Source of the DNA: Alcaligenaceae bacterium
Lineage (GTDB): Bacteria; Pseudomonadota; Gammaproteobacteria; Burkholderiales; Burkholderiaceae_B
NCBI GenBank assembly: GCA_013416405.1
Contig: JACCET010000003.1
Location: forward strand, 186,001-250,000
Direction: 5' to 3'
DNA: 64,000 bases
Shown one piece after another: positions 18,637-27,629 of the stretch (position 1 is the stretch's first letter; the number at the start of each line of letters is the position of its first letter). The notes beneath the pieces are model-generated. The model did not search any database, was not told the DNA's origin, and saw nothing but the letters and a program-made list of their open reading frames with translations. The position numbers and the translations under genes are program-made.

Positions 18637-18658
18637 CCCGCGCTCTGGGAAGCGCGGG
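18637..18658. repeat. 8-bp GC-rich hairpin between the SET gene and the TRAP operon
   Basis: CCCGCGCT and AGCGCGGG are exact reverse complements with a 6-base loop. It lies between two minus-strand genes, after the SET-domain gene (ends 18720) and before dctQ (starts 18557). No T run follows on either strand. It may weaken read-through or stabilise the TRAP mRNA leader. Confidence 0.55.
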
Positions 18659-18719
18659 CCATGGGTTTCGCCATTTGAGCCAACTGCGTTTGTGCCGCCG
18701 TGCGCGTATCAAGACGGCG

Positions 18720-19232
18720 TCATTTCGACGGCTTTCCGTCCTTTTTCTTTTTGCCGGAGCCGGATTTTTTCTTGGGCAGGGCCAGCATGGTGCCCCGGCA
18801 GGTTGTGGCCCCGCACAGACATTGATACTGGCTGCGCAGCTTCTTGGTGATGCGCCCGTCCAGGATCAGCCCGTAGTCATAGAACAGCTCTGTGTCTGCC
18901 GCTATGTCTTGCAGGGCAACGACATACACCTTCTTGCCGCTGGCATTTTCCTGCGTTTCGCAGTTGGGCTCGCAAGCATGATTGATCCAGCGTGCATCGT
19001 TGCCGCGCTGGCCTCCGTCGATGATCTTGCCGCTGCTGAGCGAGAAGAAAAACGTATGGAAGGGATCGTCGGGATTGACCGGATGCATGTCATCGGCCTG
19101 CTCGGGCGTGATGCGCTTACCGCGATACTCGAAGATTTGCGTACCTGCGGGAATATCGCGCGCAGCGTAAACTCCATTACCGTGCAAGGTGGATTTTTTG
19201 ACGATATGCCAGGGAGAGGAAGGTTCAGTCAT
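18720..19232 (-). CDS. SET-domain protein-lysine methyltransferase
   Basis: A 170-residue stand-alone SET protein. Residues 18-121 hold the fold: H-G-N-G-V-Y-A-A-R-D-I, then R-W-I-N-H-A-C-E-P-N-C (residues 81-91) that with E-L-F-Y-D-Y-G (115-121) forms the SAM and catalytic knot with Tyr118 or Tyr120. A post-SET cysteine cluster (C138, C140, C145, with C91) would bind zinc, as in histone methyltransferases. The tail from residue 153 is almost all Lys, Gly and Ser. The frame upstream of the chosen ATG runs into the acetolactate synthase gene. It diverges from that gene with 75 bp between them. The substrate is unknown; bacterial homologues have been linked to H1-like proteins and ribosomal proteins. 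Confidence 0.9.
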   Translation of the reverse strand: MTEPSSPWHIVKKSTLHGNGVYAARDIPAGTQIFEYRGKRITPEQADDMHPVNPDDPFHTFFFSLSSGKIIDGGQRGNDARWINHACEPNCETQENASGKKVYVVALQDIAADTELFYDYGLILDGRITKKLRSQYQCLCGATTCRGTMLALPKKKSGSGKKKKDGKPSK

Positions 19233-19307
19233 GGAGGTCAGGTTGCACCGGATGAAAAAGGTAATAAACTTGGGTGATCGATATCTTATGCAATAAAGCG
19301 TGATCCT

Positions 19308-21053
19308 GTGAATACTACTACTGAAACCGTTACCCGCAATGGCGCCCAGGCCTTGCTTGAAACTTTGATTGCCTGCGGGGTGGACACGGTTTTCGGCTAC
19401 CCCGGGGGCGCCGTGCTGCCCTTGTACGACGCCCTGTACTCCGAGCCGCGCATACGTCACGTGCTGGTTCGGCACGAACAGGGGGCCATGCATGCCGCCG
19501 AGGGCTATGCACGCTCCACCGGCAAGCCCGGTGTGGTGATCGTGACTTCGGGGCCGGGTATGGCCAATACCACGTCAGGTTTGTTGGACGCCCTGTGCGA
19601 CTCGATTCCTGTGCTGTGCATCAGCGGTCAGGTTGCAACTGGCGCCATAGGCACTGATGCTTTTCAGGAATGCGATGCCATCGGCATTTCGCGTCCGGTT
19701 ACTAAATGGAATGCACAGATACGCCGCACGGAAGACGTGCCGGCCCTGGCGGCCAAGGCCTATCAGCTGACCACATCCGGACGTCCGGGCCCCGTCTTGC
19801 TTGATTTTCCCAAAGACATGCAGATAGGCTTGGTGCCCGATCAGGCAGCCAGCGCCGAACCACCGGAAGCTCTGGCCATAGAAACCAATAGTCCGCTTAC
19901 GGAAGCTGCCGTCAAGCGGGCCGCTGCGCTGATCGCCAATGCGAAGCGCCCGGTTTTCTATGGCGGTGGCGGGTTGATCAACTCGGGTATCGATGCCTGC
20001 CATGCCTTTACCGCTCTGGTGCAGGACATGGGCGCGCCCTGCACCCTGACCCTGATGGGCCTGGGTGCTTTCCCGGCCGACGATGAACGGTTCCTGGGCA
20101 TGCTGGGCATGCACGGCACCCTGGAAGCCAACCTGGCCATGCATCATGCCGATCTGATTATCTGTGTGGGTGCGCGTTTTGACGATCGCATTACCGGACG
20201 CCTGTCCGACTTCTGCCCCCATGCCAGCAAGATCCATCTTGATATCGATCCGGCGTCCATCAACAAGGTGGTGCGCGCCGATGTGGCCATGGTGGGCGAT
20301 TGCTATCCCTTGCTGCGTGCGCTGCGCAAGGAATTGGCGCAGATCAGTCTTGAGCCTCAGCGGCTTGATCCCTGGTGGCAGCGCATTGCCGTATGGCGTG
20401 CGCAAGACTGCCTGAAAGTCACGCCGTCAACCCAGCATATCCTGCCGCAGCACTTGATGCAGCGCCTGGATCACGTGCTGACGGGTACCGATGCAGTCAT
20501 TGCAACCGATGTGGGTCAGCATCAGATGTGGGCCGCGCAATACATCAAGTTCAATCGACCCAATCGCTGGCTGACGTCAGGTGGCGCGGGTACCATGGGC
20601 TACGGCCTGCCGGCGGCCATAGGCGCGCAGATTGCTCACCCCGACAAGCCTGTGGTCTGCGTGAGCGGCGACGCTTCCGTCCTGATGAATATCCAGGAAC
20701 TGGCCAGCGCCACCCAGCATCAAACACCCGTCAAGGTCGTGCTGTGCAACAACGGCCATATGGGTATGGTGCGTCAGTGGCAGGAACTCATACACGACGG
20801 GCGCTACAGCCACAGCTATAACGCCTCATTGCCTGATTTCGTCGCCTTGGCCAAAGCATTTGGCTGGGGCGCCGCGCGGGTCGAAGACCCGGCAGATCTG
20901 GATGCGGCGCTGGCCGCATGCATGGCCCACGACGGGCCTTACTTCCTGGACGTCGTCGTGCTGGCCCAAGAGAACTGCTTCCCCATGATGCCTGCGGGCT
21001 ATGGCCATCAGCAGGTCATGCTGTCGGAAGATACCTGGTACGTCGAAGACTAG
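19308..21053 (+). CDS. Acetolactate synthase large subunit-like ThDP enzyme
   Basis: A 581-residue thiamine-diphosphate enzyme of the acetohydroxyacid synthase type: [10 protein letters not shown] near 30, the catalytic Glu in [16 protein letters not shown] near 60, [10 protein letters not shown] near 82, and the ThDP motif [12 protein letters not shown] ending in a C-N-N-G-H segment near 455-485. It probably joins two pyruvates, or pyruvate and 2-oxobutyrate. No small regulatory subunit (ilvN/ilvH) or ilvC follows, so it is not the usual biosynthetic operon. The start is GTG. It converges closely (36 bp) on the AceE-like gene, a 2-oxoacid enzyme as well. Confidence 0.88.
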   Translation: MNTTTETVTRNGAQALLETLIACGVDTVFGYPGGAVLPLYDALYSEPRIRHVLVRHEQGAMHAAEGYARSTGKPGVVIVTSGPGMANTTSGLLDALCDSIPVLCISGQVATGAIGTDAFQECDAIGISRPVTKWNAQIRRTEDVPALAAKAYQLTTSGRPGPVLLDFPKDMQIGLVPDQAASAEPPEALAIETNSPLTEAAVKRAAALIANAKRPVFYGGGGLINSGIDACHAFTALVQDMGAPCTLTLMGLGAFPADDERFLGMLGMHGTLEANLAMHHADLIICVGARFDDRITGRLSDFCPHASKIHLDIDPASINKVVRADVAMVGDCYPLLRALRKELAQISLEPQRLDPWWQRIAVWRAQDCLKVTPSTQHILPQHLMQRLDHVLTGTDAVIATDVGQHQMWAAQYIKFNRPNRWLTSGGAGTMGYGLPAAIGAQIAHPDKPVVCVSGDASVLMNIQELASATQHQTPVKVVLCNNGHMGMVRQWQELIHDGRYSHSYNASLPDFVALAKAFGWGAARVEDPADLDAALAACMAHDGPYFLDVVVLAQENCFPMMPAGYGHQQVMLSEDTWYVED

Positions 21054-21089
21054 GGCCTTTTAGCTCATGGCCCATTGCCGGCGCCTGGT

Positions 21090-23738
21090 TCACGCCAGGC
21101 CCAGTCCCGCTTTTGCTGCCTGGGCGATGGCCTGGGCATCCACCTGGAAATAACGTCGCAGCTCGCTGCGGGTATCGCTGCGTCCGAAACCATCTGTGCC
21201 TAGGGTAATGTAGCGGCGCTCGGGTGGCAGATAGGCGCGTATGGATTCCGGTACCTGGCGTACGTAGTCGCTGGCGGCCACAATGGGGCCGGCGCTATCG
21301 GCCAGCTGGCGGGCGATGAAGCTGTTGGCGGCGGCCTGGGGATTGGCCAGATCGGCGTCGATGATGCCCTGTCCTTCGCGGGCGATCTCGCTCCAGCTTG
21401 TGACGCTGTATACATCGGTGGCTATGCCGTCGGCGGCCAGCTGTTCGGCCGCGCGTATGGCTTCGGTCAGGATGGCGCCCGAACCCAGCAAGGTGGCGCG
21501 GTGGCCCTGAGTGGCCTGGCTGCCTTGCGCCGCGTAATGGGCATAATGCCAGGCGCCGCAAACGACATCATCGTGCTTGCTGGCGGGCAAGTCGGGCTGG
21601 GCATAGTTTTCATTCATGGTGGTGATGTAGTAGAAAACGTCGCGCTGTTGTTCAAGCATCTCGCGCATGCCGTAATCAACAATGACGGCCAGCTCGCCTG
21701 CGAAAGCGGGGTCATAGGATTTGCAGTTGGGAATGGCGGCGGCCATCAGGTGGCTGCTGCCGTCCTGGTGTTGCAGGCCTTCCCCGGCCAGTGTGGTTCG
21801 CCCCGAGGTGGCGCCAATCAGAAAGCCGCGCGGGCGCTGGTCGGCAGCCGCCCAGATCAGGTCTCCGACACGCTGAAAACCGAACATGGAGTAATAGATA
21901 TAAAACGGCAGCATGGCCAGGCCGTGCACGCTGTAGCTTGTGGCGGCTGCCGTCCAGCTTGAAATGGCGGCGGCTTCGCTGATGCCCTCTTCCAGTATCT
22001 GGCCGTTGGTGGCTTCGTGGTAGCTCAGCAGCGAGCCTATGTCTTCAGGTTCGTAGCGCTGGCCAACGCTGGAGTAGATGCCCACTTGCTTGAACAAATT
22101 GGCCATGCCGAACGTGCGGGCCTCATCGGCCACGATGGGTACCAGCCTTGCGCCCAGCCCTTCGTCTTTGAGCAGGCTGCCCAGCATGCGCACGAACGCC
22201 ATGGTGGTGGACATTTCCCGATTACTGCCTTGCAGGGCGAACTGGGCGTAATTGGCCAGCGGCGGCACTTCAACGATCTCTGCCCCGGTCTGGCGCGCGG
22301 GCAGATAGCCGCCCAGTGCCTGCCGTTTGCGGTGCAGGTATTGCATTTCGGGGCTGTCCGCTGCGGGCTTGTAGAAATTCAGCTGGCGGGCCTGCTCGTC
22401 GGACAACGGCAGCTTGAAGCGGTCACGAAAGGCCAGCAGGTCGGTGTCTTCGAATTTCTTGTGCGAGTGCGTGGTCATACGGCCCTGGCCGGCCGCGCCC
22501 ATGCCATAGCCCTTCTTGGTGTGCGCCAGAATAACGGTGGGCTGACCACGGTGCCCGGCTGCGGCGGCGTAGGCGGCGTGTATCTTCACCAGGTCGTGTC
22601 CACCGCGCTTCAGGGCATCTATCTGTTCGTCGCTCATGCCTTGCGCCAGGCGTTTAAGCTCGATGTTCTGGTTGAAGAAATGCTCGCGGTTGTAGCGGCC
22701 GTCTTTGGCGGCGAAAGTCTGCATCTGCCCGTCTACTGTGCTGGATAAGGCGCGTACCAGCGCACCTTGCGTATCGCGGGCGAACAGGCCATCCCAGTCG
22801 CTACCCCACAGCAACTTGATTACGTTCCAGCCTGCGCCAAGAAAATGGCGCTCTAGCTCGTCGACGATGCGCGAGTTGCCGCGCACCGGGCCGTCCAGCC
22901 GTTGCAGATTGCAGTTCACGACCCAGACCAGATTGTCCAGTCCTTCCCGGGAGGCGAGTGTGAGGGCGCTCATGGACTCGGGTTCGTCCATTTCGCCGTC
23001 GCCGAATATGCCCCAGACTTTGCGGCCATCGCAGTCCAGCAAGTTGCGATGTGTCAGGTAGCGCATGAAGCGCGCCTGATAGATGGAGCTGATGGGACCT
23101 ATACCCATGGAGCCGGTGGGGAACTGCCAGAAATCCGGCATCAGATAAGGGTGAGGATAGCTGGACAGGCCGCGTGCGCCGGCGCGTGGCCCGCGCAGTT
23201 CCTGACGATAGTGGGCCAGGTCTTCTTGCTGCAGCCGTCCTTCCAGATAGGCGCGGGCATAAACGCCCGGCGCGCTGTGCGGCTGAAAGAAGACCAGATC
23301 GCCACCGTGCTTGTTGTCGCTGCGTGCCTGGAAGAAATGATTGAAACCGACTTCGAACAGATCGGCGGCGCTGGCATAGCTGGCAATGTGTCCGCCCAGC
23401 TCGCCATAAGCCCCATTGGCGCGTACCACCATGGCCAGTGCGTTCCAGCGCATGATCGCGCCCAGTCGGGTTTCCATATCAAGGTCACCGGGAAAGTCAG
23501 GCTGCGCCGATGCCGGGATGGTGTTGACGTAAGGCGTGCCTGCCGGCGGCACACACGAGACTTGCAGCCCGGTGGCCAGGCGCAGCAGTTCCTGCAGCAT
23601 GAAGCTGCCGCGTGCCGAGCCCTGCGCGTCGACCAGGGCCTGAAACGATTCGCGCCACTCCTGGGTTTCCTGTGGATCGGTATCTCCGTGGTGATCAGTA
23701 GGGGGCAGCAAGTGATGCAGGGGCAGGGGCGAGTTCAT
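21090..23738 (-). CDS. Pyruvate/2-oxobutyrate dehydrogenase E1 component, homodimeric (AceE/MdeB-like)
   Basis: An 882-residue homodimeric E1 of the AceE family. The ThDP-binding G-D-G-E-M-D-E-P-E-S begins at residue 246 and ends in the N-C-N-L-Q-R-L-D-G-P-V-R-G-N segment. The H-S-H-K-K-F-E region lies near 430 and the transketolase-type C-terminal domain has R-Y-I-T-L-G-T-D-G-F-G-R-S-D. No aceF or lpd follows, so it is an orphan E1 that must borrow E2/E3. Divergence from an Lrp gene is the arrangement of Pseudomonas mdeB, whose product acts on 2-oxobutyrate from methionine. I think that function is likelier than housekeeping pyruvate dehydrogenase; the sequence alone cannot decide. The frame upstream of 23738 is not conserved. 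Confidence 0.9.
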   Translation of the reverse strand: MNSPLPLHHLLPPTDHHGDTDPQETQEWRESFQALVDAQGSARGSFMLQELLRLATGLQVSCVPPAGTPYVNTIPASAQPDFPGDLDMETRLGAIMRWNALAMVVRANGAYGELGGHIASYASAADLFEVGFNHFFQARSDNKHGGDLVFFQPHSAPGVYARAYLEGRLQQEDLAHYRQELRGPRAGARGLSSYPHPYLMPDFWQFPTGSMGIGPISSIYQARFMRYLTHRNLLDCDGRKVWGIFGDGEMDEPESMSALTLASREGLDNLVWVVNCNLQRLDGPVRGNSRIVDELERHFLGAGWNVIKLLWGSDWDGLFARDTQGALVRALSSTVDGQMQTFAAKDGRYNREHFFNQNIELKRLAQGMSDEQIDALKRGGHDLVKIHAAYAAAAGHRGQPTVILAHTKKGYGMGAAGQGRMTTHSHKKFEDTDLLAFRDRFKLPLSDEQARQLNFYKPAADSPEMQYLHRKRQALGGYLPARQTGAEIVEVPPLANYAQFALQGSNREMSTTMAFVRMLGSLLKDEGLGARLVPIVADEARTFGMANLFKQVGIYSSVGQRYEPEDIGSLLSYHEATNGQILEEGISEAAAISSWTAAATSYSVHGLAMLPFYIYYSMFGFQRVGDLIWAAADQRPRGFLIGATSGRTTLAGEGLQHQDGSSHLMAAAIPNCKSYDPAFAGELAVIVDYGMREMLEQQRDVFYYITTMNENYAQPDLPASKHDDVVCGAWHYAHYAAQGSQATQGHRATLLGSGAILTEAIRAAEQLAADGIATDVYSVTSWSEIAREGQGIIDADLANPQAAANSFIARQLADSAGPIVAASDYVRQVPESIRAYLPPERRYITLGTDGFGRSDTRSELRRYFQVDAQAIAQAAKAGLGLA

Positions 23739-23766
23739 GTCGGGACGACTCAGGCAAGGGTTAAGG

Positions 23767-23800
23767 GCACAATGACGGCAATGTCTTGTTGTCATTGTGC
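23767..23800. promoter_or_regulatory. Inverted repeat upstream of the AceE/MdeB-like gene
   Basis: GCACAATGAC (23767-23776) and GTCATTGTGC (23791-23800) form a perfect 10-bp inverted repeat with a 14-bp spacer, 29 bp before the E1 start codon. It could be an operator for the divergent Lrp protein or an mRNA leader hairpin. Between it and the Lrp gene lie further symmetric words, including GGCATTT/AAATGCC and ATGCTT-TTT-AAGCAT (23842-23856), in an AT-rich stretch that probably contains both promoters. Confidence 0.6.
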
Positions 23801-23962
23801 GTGAAAAATACGGGCATTTGGCTCTAAATAGCCATGGCTAACCATGCTTTTTAAGCATAAAATGCCGTTAAATCTATCTATTATGGCATTTCGTATTTGT
23901 GCCGCCTGCCACGCATGGGCATGTAAGTCTGCATGTACCGCAGCAGGGCAAAGGAGCAATTC

Positions 23963-24439
23963 TTGAAGAATAGTGTTCAGCTGGATGCGACGGATCTGCG
24001 TATTCTTGACGAACTGCAGCGTGATGGCAGCCTGAGTAATGTCGAGCTTGCGCGGCGTGTGCATCTTTCGCCGTCGCCTTGTTTGCTGCGGGTCAAGGCT
24101 CTGCAGGCCGCCGGCGTCATCACACGCTATGTGGCGCTGATCGATGCCGCCTCGTTGGGGCTGGATCTGAATGTGTTTATTTCCATCAGCCTGAAGTCGC
24201 AGGCGAAAGAGGCCCTGGCCAATTTCGAGCGCCGCATTGCCGAGCACCCCGAGGTCATGGAGTGCTACTTGATGACAGGAGATTCCGATTATCTGATACG
24301 CATCGCCTTGCCCAATATCGCGGCGCTCGAGCGCTTCATCCTGGAGCAACTGACGCCTATTCCCGGCATCGAGAAAATACGCTCCAGTTTCGCCCTGAAA
24401 CAGGTGTCATATAAAACGGCGCTGCCGCTGCCTGCGTAA
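23963..24439 (+). CDS. Lrp/AsnC-family transcriptional regulator (MdeR-like)
   Basis: A 158-residue Lrp-type regulator. Residues 5-60 carry the helix-turn-helix with [20 protein letters not shown] and [12 protein letters not shown]; the rest is the RAM effector domain with [12 protein letters not shown] chose a TTG start at 23963 because AAGGAG stands seven bases before it; an ATG at 23933 would add ten residues and lacks a good site. It diverges from the AceE/MdeB-like gene and is its likely regulator, answering to an amino acid such as methionine or a branched-chain acid (inference). Confidence 0.88.
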   Translation: MKNSVQLDATDLRILDELQRDGSLSNVELARRVHLSPSPCLLRVKALQAAGVITRYVALIDAASLGLDLNVFISISLKSQAKEALANFERRIAEHPEVMECYLMTGDSDYLIRIALPNIAALERFILEQLTPIPGIEKIRSSFALKQVSYKTALPLPA

Positions 24440-24584
24440 AAATAGGCATGATGAACGTCGGTTTCTACGCATGCCTGCCTGCAGGATCGCAATGGATCAA
24501 AGAAAACCCCAATACCGCGCAAGCCCTGTTTTAGGGTACAACCCTGAAGTCGCTACACAATGAATCACATAAGTTGGGGAAATA

Positions 24585-25559
24585 ATGCGTACTACCTGGT
24601 TTTCTAAAGTTCTGTTGGCCGCCTCTGTGGCCGGCTTGTTTGCTGCAGCGCCCGTTTCGGCCGCCACTAACCTGAAGATGGCCTATGCGCTGTCGACAAG
24701 CTCGCACTATGGCGCGGGCGCCGATGCCTTTGCCAAGGCCCTGGAAGGCGACGGCAACTTCACGATCGAGCAGTTTCCGAACAGTGCCCTGGGCGGCGAA
24801 CGCGAGGTCATCGAAGGCCTGCAATTGGGCACCATCGATCTGGCCATCGTGTCCACCGGCGCCACCCTGAATTTCGTACCGCAAACCGGCGTATTCGATA
24901 TTCCCTTCCTGTTCCGCGATCTGGCGCATGCGCGCAAAGTGCTCGATGGCGAGATCGGTCAGAAGTTGCTGGCCGAATTCCCCAAGCGTGGCATTGTTGC
25001 CCTGGCCTGGGGCGAGCAAGGCTTCCGCCATCTCACCAACAATGTGCGTCCGGTAAATGCGCCCGAAGATGCCAAGGGCCTGAAAATCCGCACCACGGAA
25101 AATCCCATCCACATTGCCGCTTTCCGTGAAATCGGTATCCTGGCCACGCCCATGGCATGGCCTGAAGTGGCTACGGCTTTGCAGCAAGGCACCATCGATG
25201 GCCAGGAAAACCCCCTGTCCGTGATCGTGTCGGCCAAGCTGCCCCAGCTGCAAAAATATCTGTCGCTCACGGCTCACGTATATGGCCCCGCACTGGTACT
25301 GATGTCGCCCAATGTCTACAATGGTTTGTCTGATGCCGACAAGGAAAAATTCAAGAAAGCCGGTCACGAGTCAGCCATGGCCATGCGCAAGTATGTCGAT
25401 GACATCGAAACCAGCGGCGTTGAATCCGTCAAGAAAGACGGCATGCAGGTCAACACCGTGGACCACGCAGCCTTCGTGAAGGCGGTGCAGCCGGTGTACC
25501 CGCAATATTACAAACAGTTCGGCAAGGAATTGGTTGAGTCCATCCAGAACACAAAGTAA
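24585..25559 (+). CDS. TRAP transporter periplasmic solute receptor (DctP family)
   Basis: A 324-residue DctP receptor with a signal peptide of about 26 residues ending V-S-A-A. Landmarks are G-T-I-D-L-A-I-V-S-T-G near 85, F-R-D-L-A-H-A-R-K-V-L-D-G near 110, the V-A-L-A-W-G-E-Q-G-F-R region near 140, G-L-K-I-R-T-T-E-N-P with the carboxylate-binding Arg near 170, and T-I-D-G-Q-E-N-P-L near 210. It shares these motifs with the receptor at 15627-16658 but the two are clearly different proteins. A GGGGA ribosome-binding site precedes the ATG. Receptor first, then small and large permease, is the classical dctPQM order. A large hairpin region follows the stop. Confidence 0.92.
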   Translation: MRTTWFSKVLLAASVAGLFAAAPVSAATNLKMAYALSTSSHYGAGADAFAKALEGDGNFTIEQFPNSALGGEREVIEGLQLGTIDLAIVSTGATLNFVPQTGVFDIPFLFRDLAHARKVLDGEIGQKLLAEFPKRGIVALAWGEQGFRHLTNNVRPVNAPEDAKGLKIRTTENPIHIAAFREIGILATPMAWPEVATALQQGTIDGQENPLSVIVSAKLPQLQKYLSLTAHVYGPALVLMSPNVYNGLSDADKEKFKKAGHESAMAMRKYVDDIETSGVESVKKDGMQVNTVDHAAFVKAVQPVYPQYYKQFGKELVESIQNTK

Positions 25560-25574
25560 GTCTTGGCGCAGTAA

Positions 25575-25708
25575 CATCAGCGTTCTGGCTGCCCTGATTT
25601 GATCAAGGACCGGAATGCTGATGCCAAAACCAGGGCTGGTCCCCAGTGTTCTGTTTGGTTTGTATTCTGAACACGGCACCAAAGGCCAGCCCTTGTTGTT
25701 TCTTGGCA
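25575..25708 (+). repeat. Pair of long intercistronic hairpins between dctP- and dctQ-type genes
   Basis: First hairpin: 14-base arms at 25575-25588 and 25610-25623 pair fully as RNA with two G-U wobbles, while as DNA they show two mismatches. Second: TGCCAA/TTGGCA (25622-25627 with 25703-25708), AGGGCTGG/CCAGCCCT (25632-25639 with 25686-25693) and GTGTTC/GAACAC (25646-25651 with 25669-25674) nest around one centre. They fill the gap after the receptor gene. By analogy with other binding-protein operons, such structures could keep the receptor message stable and lower expression of the permease genes. Confidence 0.75.
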
Positions 25709-25753
25709 TATGCCGTTTTCAAGCATAGGGCTCTACGCATACAGGACCCCTCA

Positions 25754-26248
25754 GTGACAGTTTTACGCTTTCTGGACCGCTCCCTGTTCAAGGGTGTCTC
25801 GGTTATTACGCAGTTATTGATACTCTCCGCCGTAGCTGCCGGCTTCTATCAGGTCATTGCACGCTTCGTCCTTGAGACACCAGCCGACTGGAGCGAAGCC
25901 TGGACCCGCGCCTCGCTGATCTGGACGGTCATGCTGGGGGTGGCGCTGGCCTTCAGGCAGGGCGCAATGCTTTGCGTGGAAATGCTGCACAACCTGCTCG
26001 GCCCGCGCAACAAGCGCTGGCTGGAGCATGTGATCTTGCTTGTTTGTGTGTCCTTCCTGGGATTCATGGCCTGGGTGGGTGGAATGATGACGTGGCGGGT
26101 GCGCTTCCAGACCATGCCCAGCCTCGAGGTCTCCATTTCTTGGGTCTATATCTCCATACCGATAGGCATGACGCTGGCCATACTGGCGGTCGTCGCTCAT
26201 TGGGCCGAAGGGCCACGCAAGGTAATTGTCGATGACACGGTCATTTGA
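25754..26248 (+). CDS. TRAP transporter small permease (DctQ family)
   Basis: A protein of 164 residues with four hydrophobic helices and the D-W-S-E-A-W-T-R-A-S-L-I-W motif that marks DctQ. The frame is open 36 codons upstream, but those residues translate the intercistronic hairpin. I place the start at the GTG at 25754, giving V-T-V-L-R-F-L-D-R at the N terminus. The weak start fits a lower dose of permease than receptor. The large permease follows 57 bp downstream. Confidence 0.85.
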   Translation: MTVLRFLDRSLFKGVSVITQLLILSAVAAGFYQVIARFVLETPADWSEAWTRASLIWTVMLGVALAFRQGAMLCVEMLHNLLGPRNKRWLEHVILLVCVSFLGFMAWVGGMMTWRVRFQTMPSLEVSISWVYISIPIGMTLAILAVVAHWAEGPRKVIVDDTVI

Positions 26249-26305
26249 TGCGGCGCCCGGCGCAGTGATACACACCATTCATAACGTACGAAACCAGGTG
26301 AAACC

Positions 26306-27580
26306 ATGCCGCAGTTGATGGTTCTTTCAATGTTGCTGTTCTTCGTGCTGTCCGTGCCGGTGGCGGTTGCCATCGGCCTGGCCAGCATGCTGGGGGTTGC
26401 CTACGACGGCATGACCTGGCTGGTGATAGCACAGCAGATTTATGCGGCACTCGACAAATACCCGCTGGTCGCCGTCCCGTTCTTCATCCTTGCCGGCAAT
26501 CTTATGGAGGCTGGCGGCATATCCGAGCGCATGGTCGAGTTCGCCAAAAGTGTCGTGGGCGGCATGCAGGGCGGACTGGCATGCAGCTGCGTGCTTACCT
26601 GCATGATTTTCGCAGCGGTGGCCGGTTCGAGTGTGGCAACTACCTTTGCGGTGGGCGCGATTCTTATTCCAGCCATGGTCAAGCATGGCTATCCCAAGCC
26701 TTTTGCGGCATCGCTGCAGGCTTCCGCGGCCGAGTTGGGCGTGATCATTCCGCCATCGATTCCCATGATTCTGTTTGCGGTTTCCACCGACACGTCGGTG
26801 GGTGAACTGTTTATTGCGGGTATAGGCCCGGGCATTTTGATAGCCGGTGCCTTGATGGTCTACGTATGGGTATACGCCCGCCGGCATGGCTACGGCAAGC
26901 AGGATGGCGCGGATCGCCTGCCGCTGTGGCCAGCTTTCCAGCGCGCCTGGTTGGCCTTGCTGATGCCGGCCATTATTCTTGGTGGAATTTACGGCGGTGT
27001 CTTTACTCCGACCGAGGCGTCGGCGGTTGCCGTGGTGTATGCCTTGATTGTTGGTATTTTCGTCTATCGTCGTCTTACATTCAGGAATTTGTCTAGAACT
27101 TTGCACAGATCGGTGGTTTCTACCGCCGTTATCATGTTCATCATTGCCAATGCGGGAGTCTTCGGTTTCCTGTTGAATCGCGCCGGCATTCCCGCCGCGC
27201 TGGGGCAGTGGCTGGGGACGATTTTCAGTGACAAGTACACCTTCCTGATGGGCATGAACCTTGCGCTTTTCTTCATAGGCATGTTCATTGAAACGTCGGC
27301 TTCCATCGTGGTGCTGGCGCCGTTGCTGTTGCCGGTTGCCATGCATTTTGGCGTGGATCCCGCTCACTTCGGGGTGATCATGGTGGTCAACCTGGCGCTG
27401 GGGATGGTGACGCCGCCTTTCGGAGTGAATCTGTTCGCGGCCTGCGCGGTCGCCAATCTGCCCATCGAGCGCTTGGTGAAGTCGCTGCTGCCTTTCGTGG
27501 CTGTGGTGGTGGGGTGCCTGATTATGATCACTTACGTGCCGGAGATTTCACTGTTCTTCAAGGAGCTGGCTTACGGGTAG
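26306..27580 (+). CDS. TRAP transporter large permease (DctM family)
   Basis: A 424-residue DctM protein, the main membrane subunit of the second TRAP system. Seen are the Y-P-L-V-A-V-P-F-F-I-L-A-G-N-L-M segment near 50, S-S-V-A-T-T-F-A-V-G-A near 108, I-P-P-S-I-P-M-I-L-F-A-V-S near 150, G-V-F-T-P-T-E-A-S-A-V-A near 232 and G-M-V-T-P-P-F-G-V-N-L near 365, with about 12 hydrophobic segments. It is the last gene of this operon. Beyond its stop begins the 685-bp palindrome-rich gap that separates it from the convergent topB gene. Confidence 0.94.
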   Translation: MPQLMVLSMLLFFVLSVPVAVAIGLASMLGVAYDGMTWLVIAQQIYAALDKYPLVAVPFFILAGNLMEAGGISERMVEFAKSVVGGMQGGLACSCVLTCMIFAAVAGSSVATTFAVGAILIPAMVKHGYPKPFAASLQASAAELGVIIPPSIPMILFAVSTDTSVGELFIAGIGPGILIAGALMVYVWVYARRHGYGKQDGADRLPLWPAFQRAWLALLMPAIILGGIYGGVFTPTEASAVAVVYALIVGIFVYRRLTFRNLSRTLHRSVVSTAVIMFIIANAGVFGFLLNRAGIPAALGQWLGTIFSDKYTFLMGMNLALFFIGMFIETSASIVVLAPLLLPVAMHFGVDPAHFGVIMVVNLALGMVTPPFGVNLFAACAVANLPIERLVKSLLPFVAVVVGCLIMITYVPEISLFFKELAYG

Positions 27581-27629
27581 GGGTTTGACGGCGCCTGTCC
27601 CGGTTTCTTGCTGCCGGTTTCTGCGGCTT

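Noticed and set aside
18637-18658. Intrinsic terminator of the SET gene
   Set aside because: The stem is strong but there is no T run after it on the minus strand, so it is listed only as a hairpin.
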